A stretch of DNA of 36,896 bases. Source: Nitrospirae bacterium YQR-1. GTDB lineage: Bacteria > Nitrospirota > Thermodesulfovibrionia > Thermodesulfovibrionales > Magnetobacteriaceae. The position numbers were made by a program, and so were the translations under genes. Shown here in pieces: positions 1-7,337 of the stretch. The notes beneath the pieces were generated by a model. The model saw only the letters and a list, made by a program, of their open reading frames with translations. It was not told the DNA's origin and searched no databases. The stretch covers positions 1 to 36,896 of the forward strand of contig JAMOBJ010000033.1 in NCBI GenBank assembly GCA_039908095.1, read 5' to 3'. How positions within the stretch are numbered: position 1 is the first letter of the stretch; each line of letters starts with the position of its first letter.

Positions 1-25
1 GCCTGTGTTTACTTTTGAATTGGTA
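1..25 (-). repeat. MITE-like element, end fragment (copy A)
   Basis: The first 25 bases end in TTTTGAATTGGTA followed by TTA. They resemble the reversed left end of the element seen complete at 22303-22426, which has the same order of TTACTCTTTTGACTG and TTGGTA. The TTA at 26-28, the usual flank of this element, is also the stop codon of the SCO gene. The rest of the copy lies outside the window, so the call rests on a short match. Confidence 0.45.
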
Positions 26-829
26 TTAGCTGTTTGAGAAACGCTTACGCATAAAAATTCTGGATGAAAAAAACTTGATTTTAGAGATAACCAGTCTGCC
101 CCAGAAAAAAAAAGGAATTGATATGAAAAAAGCTATCCCTCCGATTAGTTCACAGACAAGTCCCCAGTCAAAAATATACTTGCCGGTAAGCGGATCATAA
201 CGATAGCACCAAAGGAGAACACCCTCGGTAAGAGTAAGGGAAGAGCCCTCTTTTTTAGCAGCAAGGATGCTTAATCTGACGTTCTTTTCGTCGTAATTTA
301 CACCATATATATATTTTGAAATTTTCCCCATCGGAGTAATTACAATCAGTAAGTTAGGATGTAAAAACTCTCCGGTTTCACCATCTAATGTGTATTGAAA
401 GTCCAGGGCTTTTAAAAGTTTTTCAACTTCACCTTTGCCGCCGCCTGCCACAGTCCAGCCTGGTTTATTATCGAGTTGCCAGGTGTTTCTGAATTTTTCC
501 ATTTGTTTTTGGTCGTCATCGGGGTCAAAGGTAAGGGTAAGAACGTTATAATTCACACCAAGCCCCTCTACTTTATCAACAACGCTCATCACACTGTCAG
601 TAATAAGAAGACAGGCGGTTTGGCACCTCGTATAAATAGGGCTTATAATGAGTACCTTACCGCCGATAATCTCCTTAATTGAAACTGTCTTTCCATATGA
701 GTCAAGGAGTTTGACGTCCGGGAGGGTTGTATTGAGGGTCACCTTTTGGTTAGGTGACTTCATATCAGCCTCCGAGACGCCTGCTCCGTAAAGACTAACA
801 AACAAGAGCAAAAGCAGGAGAGTTTTCAC
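26..829 (-). CDS. SCO1/SenC-family copper chaperone / thiol oxidoreductase
   Basis: SCO/SenC proteins load copper into the CuA site of heme-copper oxidoreductases or act as membrane-bound thiol reductases. The thioredoxin-like domain carries the copper-binding motif TRCQTAC (CxxxC) and the distal His in EFLHPNLL. There is an N-terminal hydrophobic signal or anchor (KTLLLLLLFVSLYGAG) and a second membrane segment near the C-terminus (GGIAFFISIPFFFWG). I place the start at the GTG at 829, 9 nt after the subunit I stop, because it gives a clean signal peptide. An ATG at 868 overlapping subunit I is the alternative. It is the last gene of the operon, directly after subunit I, as in the norS-norY-senC order of ammonia oxidisers (recalled). 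Its TAA stop coincides with a repeat-element flank. Confidence 0.88.
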   Translation of the reverse strand: MKTLLLLLLFVSLYGAGVSEADMKSPNQKVTLNTTLPDVKLLDSYGKTVSIKEIIGGKVLIISPIYTRCQTACLLITDSVMSVVDKVEGLGVNYNVLTLTFDPDDDQKQMEKFRNTWQLDNKPGWTVAGGGKGEVEKLLKALDFQYTLDGETGEFLHPNLLIVITPMGKISKYIYGVNYDEKNVRLSILAAKKEGSSLTLTEGVLLWCYRYDPLTGKYIFDWGLVCELIGGIAFFISIPFFFWGRLVISKIKFFSSRIFMRKRFSNS

Positions 830-837
830 TCCGATTC

Positions 838-2508
838 CTACTTTACCTCCCACATGACACTTAGCCATCCCCAGTTTAGGGTGGTAAAGATCAAAAACGC
901 TATCATAAAGATTATTGTAAGGGCAAAAGTTCCGGGAGCTACAAAACCTGAATGATTATCATCAGCCGGCGGTATATCGGAAAGAGTAAGCTGCATATCC
1001 TCTTTGCCTCTGACAGGTGTTCCAAAAAACACCGACACTACAACAACAATCACCCATGCCAAAACGGCAAGAAATGCAATCGCTCCACCCACTACAGCCA
1101 CAACCCAAAACATGTCGGTAATTGCAGGGAATGAATATGTAAAGGGACCGCCGCCGAAAGTTACGTCCCAGTGACGGCGCGGTACTCCAAGGTACCCAAG
1201 GGTCGAAAGCCCGGCTGAAAGAGTAACAACACCGAGAGCAAACATCCAGGGCACCGCCTTAGCTACACCGTACAGCGAAATCTTCTTTCTGAATATAAGG
1301 GGTATCAGATAATACGTAGCACCCATGAAGGTCAAAGTAGTTCCACCGACAACCGTGCCTTTGAAGTGCCCGGGCACCGCTATCGTGTTATGGATTATCA
1401 TGTTTGCCTGCTCGGCACCGTTGATAACACCGGTAACACCGCCGATGAATCCAAATATTACTATAGATAAAAATACAGCCACAAAAGCCGGATTTCCCCA
1501 CGGGCAATTCTTAAGCCAATCGAATAACCCCTTCGTATATCCACGACGTCTCTGAGCAGTTTCAACCGCTGAGGGAACTGCAAATGCGTGAATCATAGAG
1601 GCCAGCACCGCCAAATACATAAAGTAACTGGTGTTTAAGACCTTCCATGAAGGCGAGGGAACAGGGTCAACTAAAAGATGGTGAGCAGAAGCCAGGTTTA
1701 TACCAATCATATAAAATAGAAATGCTATTCTGCTGACTTTTTCGTTTATTGATGTACCACCAACGGTTAAAAATGCACCAAGATACCATATGGATATCAT
1801 AGCAGCGACGTTGACCTGCTGTGCAGAGTGTCCGAAGCCCCAGAAGATCAGCCTGTAAATAATACTGTCAACTGAGTCAATAAGCCCTAGTGACCACAAA
1901 AATGTAGGGACATAGATCACTGCACCCGGTAATAGTGTGCCAACACCCAAGATAGAGGCGGTAAGGAGACCAAACGTAAACAGAGGAAGCGGTCCGTCTC
2001 CATATGTTTTTTCCTTTTTAGCAACAATTATATTTGCAAAGAAAAGACCAATTACAATCAGAGCTCCCACAGCAAACAGGATAATCCCCAGGTAGTACAG
2101 TGGGTCAGCTTTAAGGGGGGCATACGATGTAAACAAAACATCCGCCGTTCCTGTAAGCACAGTATAGGCCACTAAGGCAGTTCCTACAACCATCATGACA
2201 AAAGACGCCCATGCTACAGAAGGGGCAACCATTCGTGCGTTAAGTACAATGGTTGAACCAAACAACAGCCCCGCCATCTCCCAGAAAACTATCCATACAA
2301 CCAGCGCAACTAAACCGTGGAGAGTCAGTATTCTGTAAAACCAATCAACGGGTAGAAGATGTATCACCTGCCATCTCGTCAATAAAACAAGCATGGCTGC
2401 CGTTACGCCCAGAAGAAGCGCTACGACCGATACAACTGCATTTGCCTTGATTAAAGGCAACACCCGTTTATCTACTTTAAATCCGGTAATATCGCATGTA
2501 GTAAACAT
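838..2508 (-). CDS. Heme-copper oxidoreductase subunit I, non-canonical active site (NO reductase-like)
   Basis: This 556-aa multi-spanning membrane protein has the heme-copper fold. H64 (LHGLVALVVW) is a low-spin heme ligand. H227 (GFGHSAQQ) and H276-H277 (SAHHLL) are the CuB ligands. H381 (VPGHFKG) is the high-spin heme ligand. The region around HNTIAVPGHF resembles B-family oxidases. Two changes stand out. The position four after the first CuB His, normally the cross-linked Tyr, is Gln231. The HFH motif that binds both hemes reads HFK (Lys383). Loss of the Tyr is typical of NO-reducing branches (cNOR, qNOR, sNOR, eNOR and others). The flanking CuA subunit and SenC, without subunit III, fit an sNOR/eNOR-like enzyme. 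The exact subfamily and the true substrate are inference. Confidence 0.85.
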   Translation of the reverse strand: MFTTCDITGFKVDKRVLPLIKANAVVSVVALLLGVTAAMLVLLTRWQVIHLLPVDWFYRILTLHGLVALVVWIVFWEMAGLLFGSTIVLNARMVAPSVAWASFVMMVVGTALVAYTVLTGTADVLFTSYAPLKADPLYYLGIILFAVGALIVIGLFFANIIVAKKEKTYGDGPLPLFTFGLLTASILGVGTLLPGAVIYVPTFLWSLGLIDSVDSIIYRLIFWGFGHSAQQVNVAAMISIWYLGAFLTVGGTSINEKVSRIAFLFYMIGINLASAHHLLVDPVPSPSWKVLNTSYFMYLAVLASMIHAFAVPSAVETAQRRRGYTKGLFDWLKNCPWGNPAFVAVFLSIVIFGFIGGVTGVINGAEQANMIIHNTIAVPGHFKGTVVGGTTLTFMGATYYLIPLIFRKKISLYGVAKAVPWMFALGVVTLSAGLSTLGYLGVPRRHWDVTFGGGPFTYSFPAITDMFWVVAVVGGAIAFLAVLAWVIVVVVSVFFGTPVRGKEDMQLTLSDIPPADDNHSGFVAPGTFALTIIFMIAFLIFTTLNWGWLSVMWEVK

Positions 2509-2531
2509 TATATTGTGCTCCTCCTTCAGCT

Positions 2532-3062
2532 TTAATCTTCAACTACTATCTTGCCAATCATCGAATGATGACCAGGGCCGCAGTACTCGTTACAGATCAG
2601 CCGGAAATCACCAGTGTATGTAGGCTTAAACGTTAGTACATAATCATATCCAGGATGTATCAGGAAGTTCATGTTCATAGGCTGAAGCGAAAACCCATGA
2701 AGGAGATCCAGGGATGATACATGAAACCTGTACTTGGCTCCCTTTTTAAGGATAAGTACCGGTTCCCATCTCCACGTTGTGCCGATAACATATACGTCAC
2801 TGTCGGGAGCGGGTTTAACAACAGGAATGCCGGCCTCCTCTCCAATCTGGTATTTCTTCCAGTTTGCCTGAGCCATCTTGTAAAATTCATCCGGCGAGGT
2901 GTTGTAAACAGTATAAGATGGGTTCTGCTTGCCTACTAAATGCCACAAAACCATGATTGCAAACAGTGCCAGCGCAACTACCGTTGCACACATTATCCAC
3001 ATTTTTTCATCTTTTGCAACCTTCTTATGAAACCATCCTTTTTCCGGTGCAAGTATTGCCAT
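2532..3062 (-). CDS. Heme-copper oxidoreductase subunit II with CuA site
   Basis: This 176-aa protein has one N-terminal membrane helix (about residues 21-42) and a periplasmic cupredoxin domain. The complete CuA set is visible: H122 (LLHGFS), then C157, E159, C161, H165 and M168 in CNEYCGPGHHSMIG. The site accepts electrons from a cytochrome c and passes them to subunit I. The single helix and short length match B-family/ba3-type or sNOR (NorY-like) subunits II rather than the two-helix A-family form. The start has a GGAGGG ribosome site that overlaps the end of the preceding 55-aa gene, indicating translational coupling. The intact CuA site means the complex takes electrons from soluble or tethered cytochrome c. 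Confidence 0.93.
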   Translation of the reverse strand: MAILAPEKGWFHKKVAKDEKMWIMCATVVALALFAIMVLWHLVGKQNPSYTVYNTSPDEFYKMAQANWKKYQIGEEAGIPVVKPAPDSDVYVIGTTWRWEPVLILKKGAKYRFHVSSLDLLHGFSLQPMNMNFLIHPGYDYVLTFKPTYTGDFRLICNEYCGPGHHSMIGKIVVED

Positions 3063-3063
3063 T

Positions 3064-3231
3064 TTATTTCCCTCCTAATATTAAATCTTTAAGGGCAGCC
3101 GGAACCTGGGGTATTGTTACGATCTTGTATGCCCCCCATACAAAATAGGTGAGGGCAAATATGACGTTTGAAAGCACTAAAAGAGCTATCGGACTATCAA
3201 GTAATTTTTCTATAAATGTTCTGTCATCCAT
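3064..3231 (-). CDS. Small single-helix membrane protein in the oxidoreductase operon (55 aa)
   Basis: This short reading frame begins with ATG at 3231 behind an ideal ribosome site (GGAGGTGAAGAAT) and ends with TAA immediately before the subunit II start. The product opens MDDRTFIEKLLDSP and has one hydrophobic helix (IALLVLSNVIFALTYFVWGA) and a basic, Pro-containing tail. It fills the gap between cytochrome c and subunit II exactly and is co-directional with both. By position and topology it could be an accessory subunit like the small peptides of cbb3 (CcoQ) or ba3 (IIa) oxidases. I recognise no sequence family. Confidence 0.75.
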   Translation of the reverse strand: MDDRTFIEKLLDSPIALLVLSNVIFALTYFVWGAYKIVTIPQVPAALKDLILGGK

Positions 3232-3245
3232 ATTCTTCACCTCCG

Positions 3246-4013
3246 TTATTTAACCAATCCCATTAACTTTTGTGTAAAAGACACAAGATGCCAGCGATCG
3301 TCCTCATTGAGCGAATCCTCATATGATGGCATTCCTGTCCCGTCAAGACCCGTAGTATATGCAAGATAGATATCCTCCGGAGTGTTACCTCTTTTTAATG
3401 CTCCGACTGTAAAGTCAAACGGAAGTATCGCTCTTTTCATATCATCTTTGATAGTTTCCGACTTGGTACCATCTCCTCTGCCCTTTTCACCATGGCACTC
3501 CCAGCATTTCATGTTTTTCCATACCTGCTCGCCCTTTGCTACCGACTCAGGGCTTCCAACCCACCCAGGCTTTGCAGTTACGGTTATGGCAGTCCCGGGC
3601 TGTTCATCCTTCCACCTCGCTGAAAATGTCTTAATGTACTGAATTACCGCCATTTTCTCCTGATCGGAAAGGTCTCTGCCGGCAGGCATACTTGACCTTG
3701 GGATGCCACGTGATAATATATTCATTAGGTCGGCATCCGTCGGTAAGGAGCCTGTCTGGGTTGACCTGAACCTGAAAGAACCGAAGGTAAAATCACGGGG
3801 ATAAATCTTCCATATCTTACCGTCCTTCTTCTTAGAAACAAACTCAGCCGTTCCTTTCCCATCTCCCTTTAGGCCATGACAGAAGGCACACCTTCTCTCA
3901 TAAACCGTTTTGCCAAGCTGAACCGTCTGGGGGTCCGCTCCATAACTTTCCCCTACAACAAAAGCCCAAAAAACAACACCAAGAACTACTAACGATACAA
4001 CTCTGCCTTTCAT
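3246..4013 (-). CDS. Diheme c-type cytochrome (two class I domains)
   Basis: This 255-aa secreted protein begins with a signal peptide (about residues 1-25, ending near SYGA). Two tandem cytochrome c domains follow. The first heme motif is CAFCH (42-46), with likely distal Met109 in SSMPAG. The second is CWECH (170-174), with Met228 in GTGMPS. Both domains carry the GxGDGxG stretch that follows the heme motif in this class. As first gene of the operon it is the probable electron donor to the CuA subunit two genes downstream. A GGAGGG ribosome site precedes the ATG. The upstream gap to the divergent fusion gene must hold its promoter. Confidence 0.9.
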   Translation of the reverse strand: MKGRVVSLVVLGVVFWAFVVGESYGADPQTVQLGKTVYERRCAFCHGLKGDGKGTAEFVSKKKDGKIWKIYPRDFTFGSFRFRSTQTGSLPTDADLMNILSRGIPRSSMPAGRDLSDQEKMAVIQYIKTFSARWKDEQPGTAITVTAKPGWVGSPESVAKGEQVWKNMKCWECHGEKGRGDGTKSETIKDDMKRAILPFDFTVGALKRGNTPEDIYLAYTTGLDGTGMPSYEDSLNEDDRWHLVSFTQKLMGLVK

Positions 4014-4301
4014 TTTTGCCCTCCTTATGGGGTAAATTGTTGTGTACTCCCTATGTTAATATCAAAAAACTTACACATAGAGTAATTATGCTTAAACCTC
4101 CCTAACTAATTTAGAATTTACTTAGCACTATAGCTCAGTTTCAAAAACTGCCGAATTATATATTAATGAAAATAAAAAATCAATGACATAAGGCATGTTC
4201 ATTAAAAAAATATTTTTAAAAAAAGTGATTTCTGTTACGCTTACACATGGCTATGATATAAATCATAGCATAAACTTATCATTATCAGGCAGGATAATAA
4301 C
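4014..4301. promoter_or_regulatory. Divergent intergenic region between cytochrome c operon and cytochrome b fusion
   Basis: This AT-rich stretch of 288 bases separates two outward-facing respiratory transcription units and has no convincing gene. It should contain both promoters. The only strong element is the palindrome at 4250-4269, described separately. A single FNR-like half-site (TTGAT, read on the minus strand) lies near 4065 upstream of the cytochrome c gene but lacks a good partner half. Confidence 0.5.
4250..4269. promoter_or_regulatory. FNR/CRP-superfamily-like operator palindrome
   Basis: GCTATGAT-ATAA-ATCATAGC is a perfect inverted repeat with 8-nt arms and a 4-nt spacer. The core TGAT-N4-ATCA matches the geometry of FNR-type boxes (TTGAT-N4-ATCAA), except that the outer T is A. 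It ends 32 nt before the ATG of the cytochrome b fusion, where it would overlap a promoter. Regulation by an oxygen- or NO-sensing FNR/DNR-type protein is inference. Confidence 0.5.
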
Positions 4302-6209
4302 ATGAAAGAACAAATAAAACCGACAACACCACTAAAAGTTTTTCACCGTATTACCAATGTGTTCAGCAGCTTGTTCTCTTTTAAGCTAAACCCGCTTCAT
4401 TTTCTTGGGGCAATTGCAATTTATCTGCTCGTTGCTGACACGATATCCGGTATCTATTTGTATATATTTTACAATATAGATCCCAGATTTTGTTTTTCTT
4501 CAGTTGAGAAAATATCCGCAAGTTTTATGGGCAATCTGATGAGAGGTGTTCACAGGTACACCTCGGCAGCCTTAATTTTTACGACACTTGTGCACACTGT
4601 GCATGTGTTGGTTACAGACCGTTTCCGCATGTTTCGATGGGTGGCGTGGATAACCGGTGTTTTGGCTTTGATGGTCTTTATTGTTATCGGAATATCCGGC
4701 TACATTTTGGTATGGGACGCTAAAGCTCAGCTTATAGGTGTGCTTACCGGAAAGTTTCTGAGCTATCTGCCGATATTCGGTGACTCGATTATGAGCACTT
4801 TTTTTGGCAACGACATCAAGCTTCTCGGCGGACTATTCAGGATGCTTCTTTACTTTCATGTGGCTCTGACCATTGGCATAGTGTTTGTGCTTTGGATTCA
4901 TGTTATGAGAAATGCGCGTCCGCGGCTGGTGCCTCCGAAATTTCTATGGATAGCGCTTACTGTTAACATCCTTGTGATAAGCTTCCTGCTAAGGGCTAAG
5001 AGTGATGCAGGGGCAAGCCTGGCCAGCATTCCGTTTGAAATCCACATGGACTGGGCGTATTTCTTTGTTTATCCGTTGTTAAACATCATGCCGATATCCA
5101 CAATGTGGCTTGTGGTCTCGGGGACAGTGGTGTTACTGGTGGTTTTCCCGTGGATAATTAAAGGGAGAAAAGTATCCCCTGCTGTAATAGACCGTGAGCG
5201 GTGTACGGGGTGTGAGCGTTGTTATATTGACTGCCCTTATGAGGCGGTAACGATGAGACGTATTGAGGGCGGCAAGAAAAAAGCCGTGGTTGATGAAAGC
5301 AAGTGCTCCGCCTGTGGAGTTTGCGTCGGCGCATGTAGTTTTAAATCCATCACACTTGAGGACTACCCGTGGGTTGAGGTGCTTGATGAAATTAAGGCTA
5401 GGTTGCCGAAAATCGTTGCATTCAGGTGTAAATTTACAGCGGAAATTCCATCCAGGTCCGATGTTATGGCTTATGATTTGCCTTGTATCGGCTCAGTGCA
5501 TGTAAATCATGCAAAGGAGATATTAGATGCAGGTGTGAAAGGCATCTTCATGGTAGGCTGCGAGCAGGATGATTGCCATTACAGGGAAGGTTGCAAGTGG
5601 ACGGTTCAGAGGTACGAAAAAACCAGAAAACCATCACTGCATAAAGATGTGGACGTAACAGCGGTACGGGTGTTTGAAACAACCTCTGTTGAAAATATTA
5701 CTAAAGAGCTCGATAAGTTTATCGCAGACTTAGACACGGGCTTTAAGACGGATAAGCTCATGATATTAGGACACAACAAGATAAACTACATTTTAGCATC
5801 CATAGTGCTGATAGTTGCCGTAGCTATACTGTATCCGCTTACAAATGATCTTAAAGCGTTTTATCCTGAGGACAAGGCGGTAATTATTTTGACATTTAAG
5901 TACAGATCGACTTCGTCAGTTGCAAGCGCACGTTCTCCGATTAAAGTGGAACTGCTTGAAAACGGTAAACCCATATATTCCAGGGAATATTACCCCAGGG
6001 GCATAAGGAGAGATTCTTCAGTGTTTGTATATGATGAGATATTAGTGGCACCGACACAAGCAGCGCTTAGCTTTAGAATGGTGGAAACACTGTTTCCGGA
6101 AAAGAAGAGTGAGTTAAATATTGACAAAAATTTAAAACCGAAAGACAGCGTCATTATCTCTTATGATGAGCACGATAAGAACTTCTTGTATCTCAAAGAT
6201 AACCAATAG
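4302..6209 (+). CDS. Cytochrome b / 2[4Fe-4S] ferredoxin / MvhD-FlpD-like fusion protein
   Basis: This 635-aa protein has four parts. Residues 30-290 form a cytochrome b/b6-like membrane domain with two bis-His heme pairs spaced 14 apart (H84/H98 and H186/H200). Residues 296-352 hold two 4Fe-4S motifs (CTGCERCYIDCP and CSACGVCVGAC). Residues 370-470 resemble the MvhD/FlpD iron-sulfur subunit, including YDLPCIG and GCEQDDCHYREGC, though the first motif keeps one Cys (FRCKF). Then come a helix near 495-515 and a soluble tail of about 120 residues that I do not recognise. MvhD normally passes electrons between hydrogenase or formate dehydrogenase and heterodisulfide reductase, so the fusion could link a quinone pool to a low-potential cytosolic partner. 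Partner and direction are unknown. Confidence 0.85.
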   Translation: MKEQIKPTTPLKVFHRITNVFSSLFSFKLNPLHFLGAIAIYLLVADTISGIYLYIFYNIDPRFCFSSVEKISASFMGNLMRGVHRYTSAALIFTTLVHTVHVLVTDRFRMFRWVAWITGVLALMVFIVIGISGYILVWDAKAQLIGVLTGKFLSYLPIFGDSIMSTFFGNDIKLLGGLFRMLLYFHVALTIGIVFVLWIHVMRNARPRLVPPKFLWIALTVNILVISFLLRAKSDAGASLASIPFEIHMDWAYFFVYPLLNIMPISTMWLVVSGTVVLLVVFPWIIKGRKVSPAVIDRERCTGCERCYIDCPYEAVTMRRIEGGKKKAVVDESKCSACGVCVGACSFKSITLEDYPWVEVLDEIKARLPKIVAFRCKFTAEIPSRSDVMAYDLPCIGSVHVNHAKEILDAGVKGIFMVGCEQDDCHYREGCKWTVQRYEKTRKPSLHKDVDVTAVRVFETTSVENITKELDKFIADLDTGFKTDKLMILGHNKINYILASIVLIVAVAILYPLTNDLKAFYPEDKAVIILTFKYRSTSSVASARSPIKVELLENGKPIYSREYYPRGIRRDSSVFVYDEILVAPTQAALSFRMVETLFPEKKSELNIDKNLKPKDSVIISYDEHDKNFLYLKDNQ

Positions 6210-6338
6210 AGAGGAAATTACAATACGAGGTGGCTGGGAGAAAGCGGCGAATCCCTTACAGGGGATTGTCCTTTAAGGGATTCGTCAAGGAGCTTTCGAC
6301 TAAGCCAACAAAGTTAATCGAATGAATGCAGCTTGGTA
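6200..6338 (+). repeat. MITE-like element (copy B)
   Basis: The right half (6284-6338) matches the family closely: GTCAAGGAGCTTTCGAC, then AAGCCAACAAAGTTAATCGA, then GCAGCTTGGTA with TAA flank. The internal block ACGAGGTGGCTGGGAGAAAGCG also matches the left half of other copies. The left end is diverged. It may begin at AACCAATAG, in which case the stop codon of the cytochrome b fusion lies inside the element. The left boundary is therefore approximate. Confidence 0.6.
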
Positions 6339-6339
6339 T

Positions 6340-6366
6340 AAGGGGAAGGACTGTGTCCTGCCCCTT
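6340..6366. terminator. Bidirectional hairpin between convergent genes
   Basis: AAGGGGAAGGAC-TGT-GTCCTGCCCCTT forms an 11-pair stem with one A/G internal mismatch and a 3-nt loop. It sits between the 3' ends of the cytochrome b fusion (plus) and hemH (minus), just after a repeat element. There is no clear T-run on either side, so a Rho-independent role is plausible but not certain. Confidence 0.5.
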
Positions 6367-6380
6367 GCTCTTTCTCCACT

Positions 6381-7337
6381 TTATTTCTCCTTTGCCCTCT
6401 CCCTTAGCACTAATGATGCTAAAGCCTCAATAAAAGCCGCGTTATCGTTTAGTGCCGGTGGTCTTAATATATTAACGCCGCTTTTTTTAGATAGTTCCTT
6501 ATACAGTATATCTATCTCATAAAGCGTTTCTATATGGTCTGAGACAAAGCTTATGGGAACAATTAACAGATTTTTAATTCCCTGCTGCGATAGTTGTTGA
6601 ATTTTATCCTCTGTTGACGGCTCAAGCCACTTTACCGGCCCGCTTCTGCTTTGATATGAAAGATGGTAGTTATATCCGGTTATCTGCTTACTGATTTTCT
6701 CTGTGGTCTTAGTTATTTCCTCAACGTAGGGGTCTCCCTCGTCAATAAAGTATTGGGGAAGGCCGTGAGCGCTAAATAAAATGTCATGACAGTTACCGTT
6801 AAATTCCGGCAGCTTGCTATTTATGGTGTCAACAAGTGCGGCAATGTATAGTTCGTTGCCGGCATATGATGTAATATACTTACAGTTTACACCTAAGCGC
6901 TCAACTTCCGTCTTAAGTACCGCATATGCCGAGCCGGTTGTGGCAAGGCTGTAGTGGGGGTAGAGACTTAGTGCAATAAATTGTGTAATGCCTGAATTAA
7001 CAGCCCTTTGCAAGGACTCCTCTATAGAAGGAGTTGTGTAACGCATAGCAACAAAGACTTTGTAAGCAGAGGAGGATTTGGCGGTAAGGGCAGCCTCAAG
7101 TTTTTCACCCTGCAAGGCTGTGATTTTACCGATAGGGGAGCCGCCCCCGATTTTGGCATACATGGACTTTGTCTTGCCGCTTCTTAATGCTGCAATAAGC
7201 GCCGCTATCGTTCTTTGCATAAAGGGCGGGCCCAGCTTAATTATTAACCTGTCTGAAAACAGATTATATAAAAACGGCTTCACTGCATCAAGATTTTCAG
7301 GGCCGCCCATATTTATAAGTATTACGCCTGTTGTCAT
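6381..7337 (-). CDS. hemH: Ferrochelatase (protoporphyrin or coproporphyrin)
   Basis: This 318-aa enzyme inserts Fe2+ into a porphyrin. The N-terminus (GVILINMGGPENLDAV) is diagnostic. The catalytic His191 lies in SAHGLP and the conserved Glu270 in VSDHIETLYEID. Its ATG overlaps the hemE stop (ATGA), so the two are translationally coupled. No membrane anchor or C-terminal extension is present. It may use protoporphyrin IX or, given its neighbours, coproporphyrin III (CpfC-type). The sequence alone does not decide which. Confidence 0.95.
   Translation of the reverse strand: MTTGVILINMGGPENLDAVKPFLYNLFSDRLIIKLGPPFMQRTIAALIAALRSGKTKSMYAKIGGGSPIGKITALQGEKLEAALTAKSSSAYKVFVAMRYTTPSIEESLQRAVNSGITQFIALSLYPHYSLATTGSAYAVLKTEVERLGVNCKYITSYAGNELYIAALVDTINSKLPEFNGNCHDILFSAHGLPQYFIDEGDPYVEEITKTTEKISKQITGYNYHLSYQSRSGPVKWLEPSTEDKIQQLSQQGIKNLLIVPISFVSDHIETLYEIDILYKELSKKSGVNILRPPALNDNAAFIEALASLVLRERAKEK

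Noticed and set aside
838..4013. A standard aa3- or ba3-type cytochrome c oxidase
   Set aside because: The cross-linked Tyr and one low-spin heme His are replaced (Gln231, Lys383), and subunit III is missing, so a normal oxygen-reducing site is not supported.
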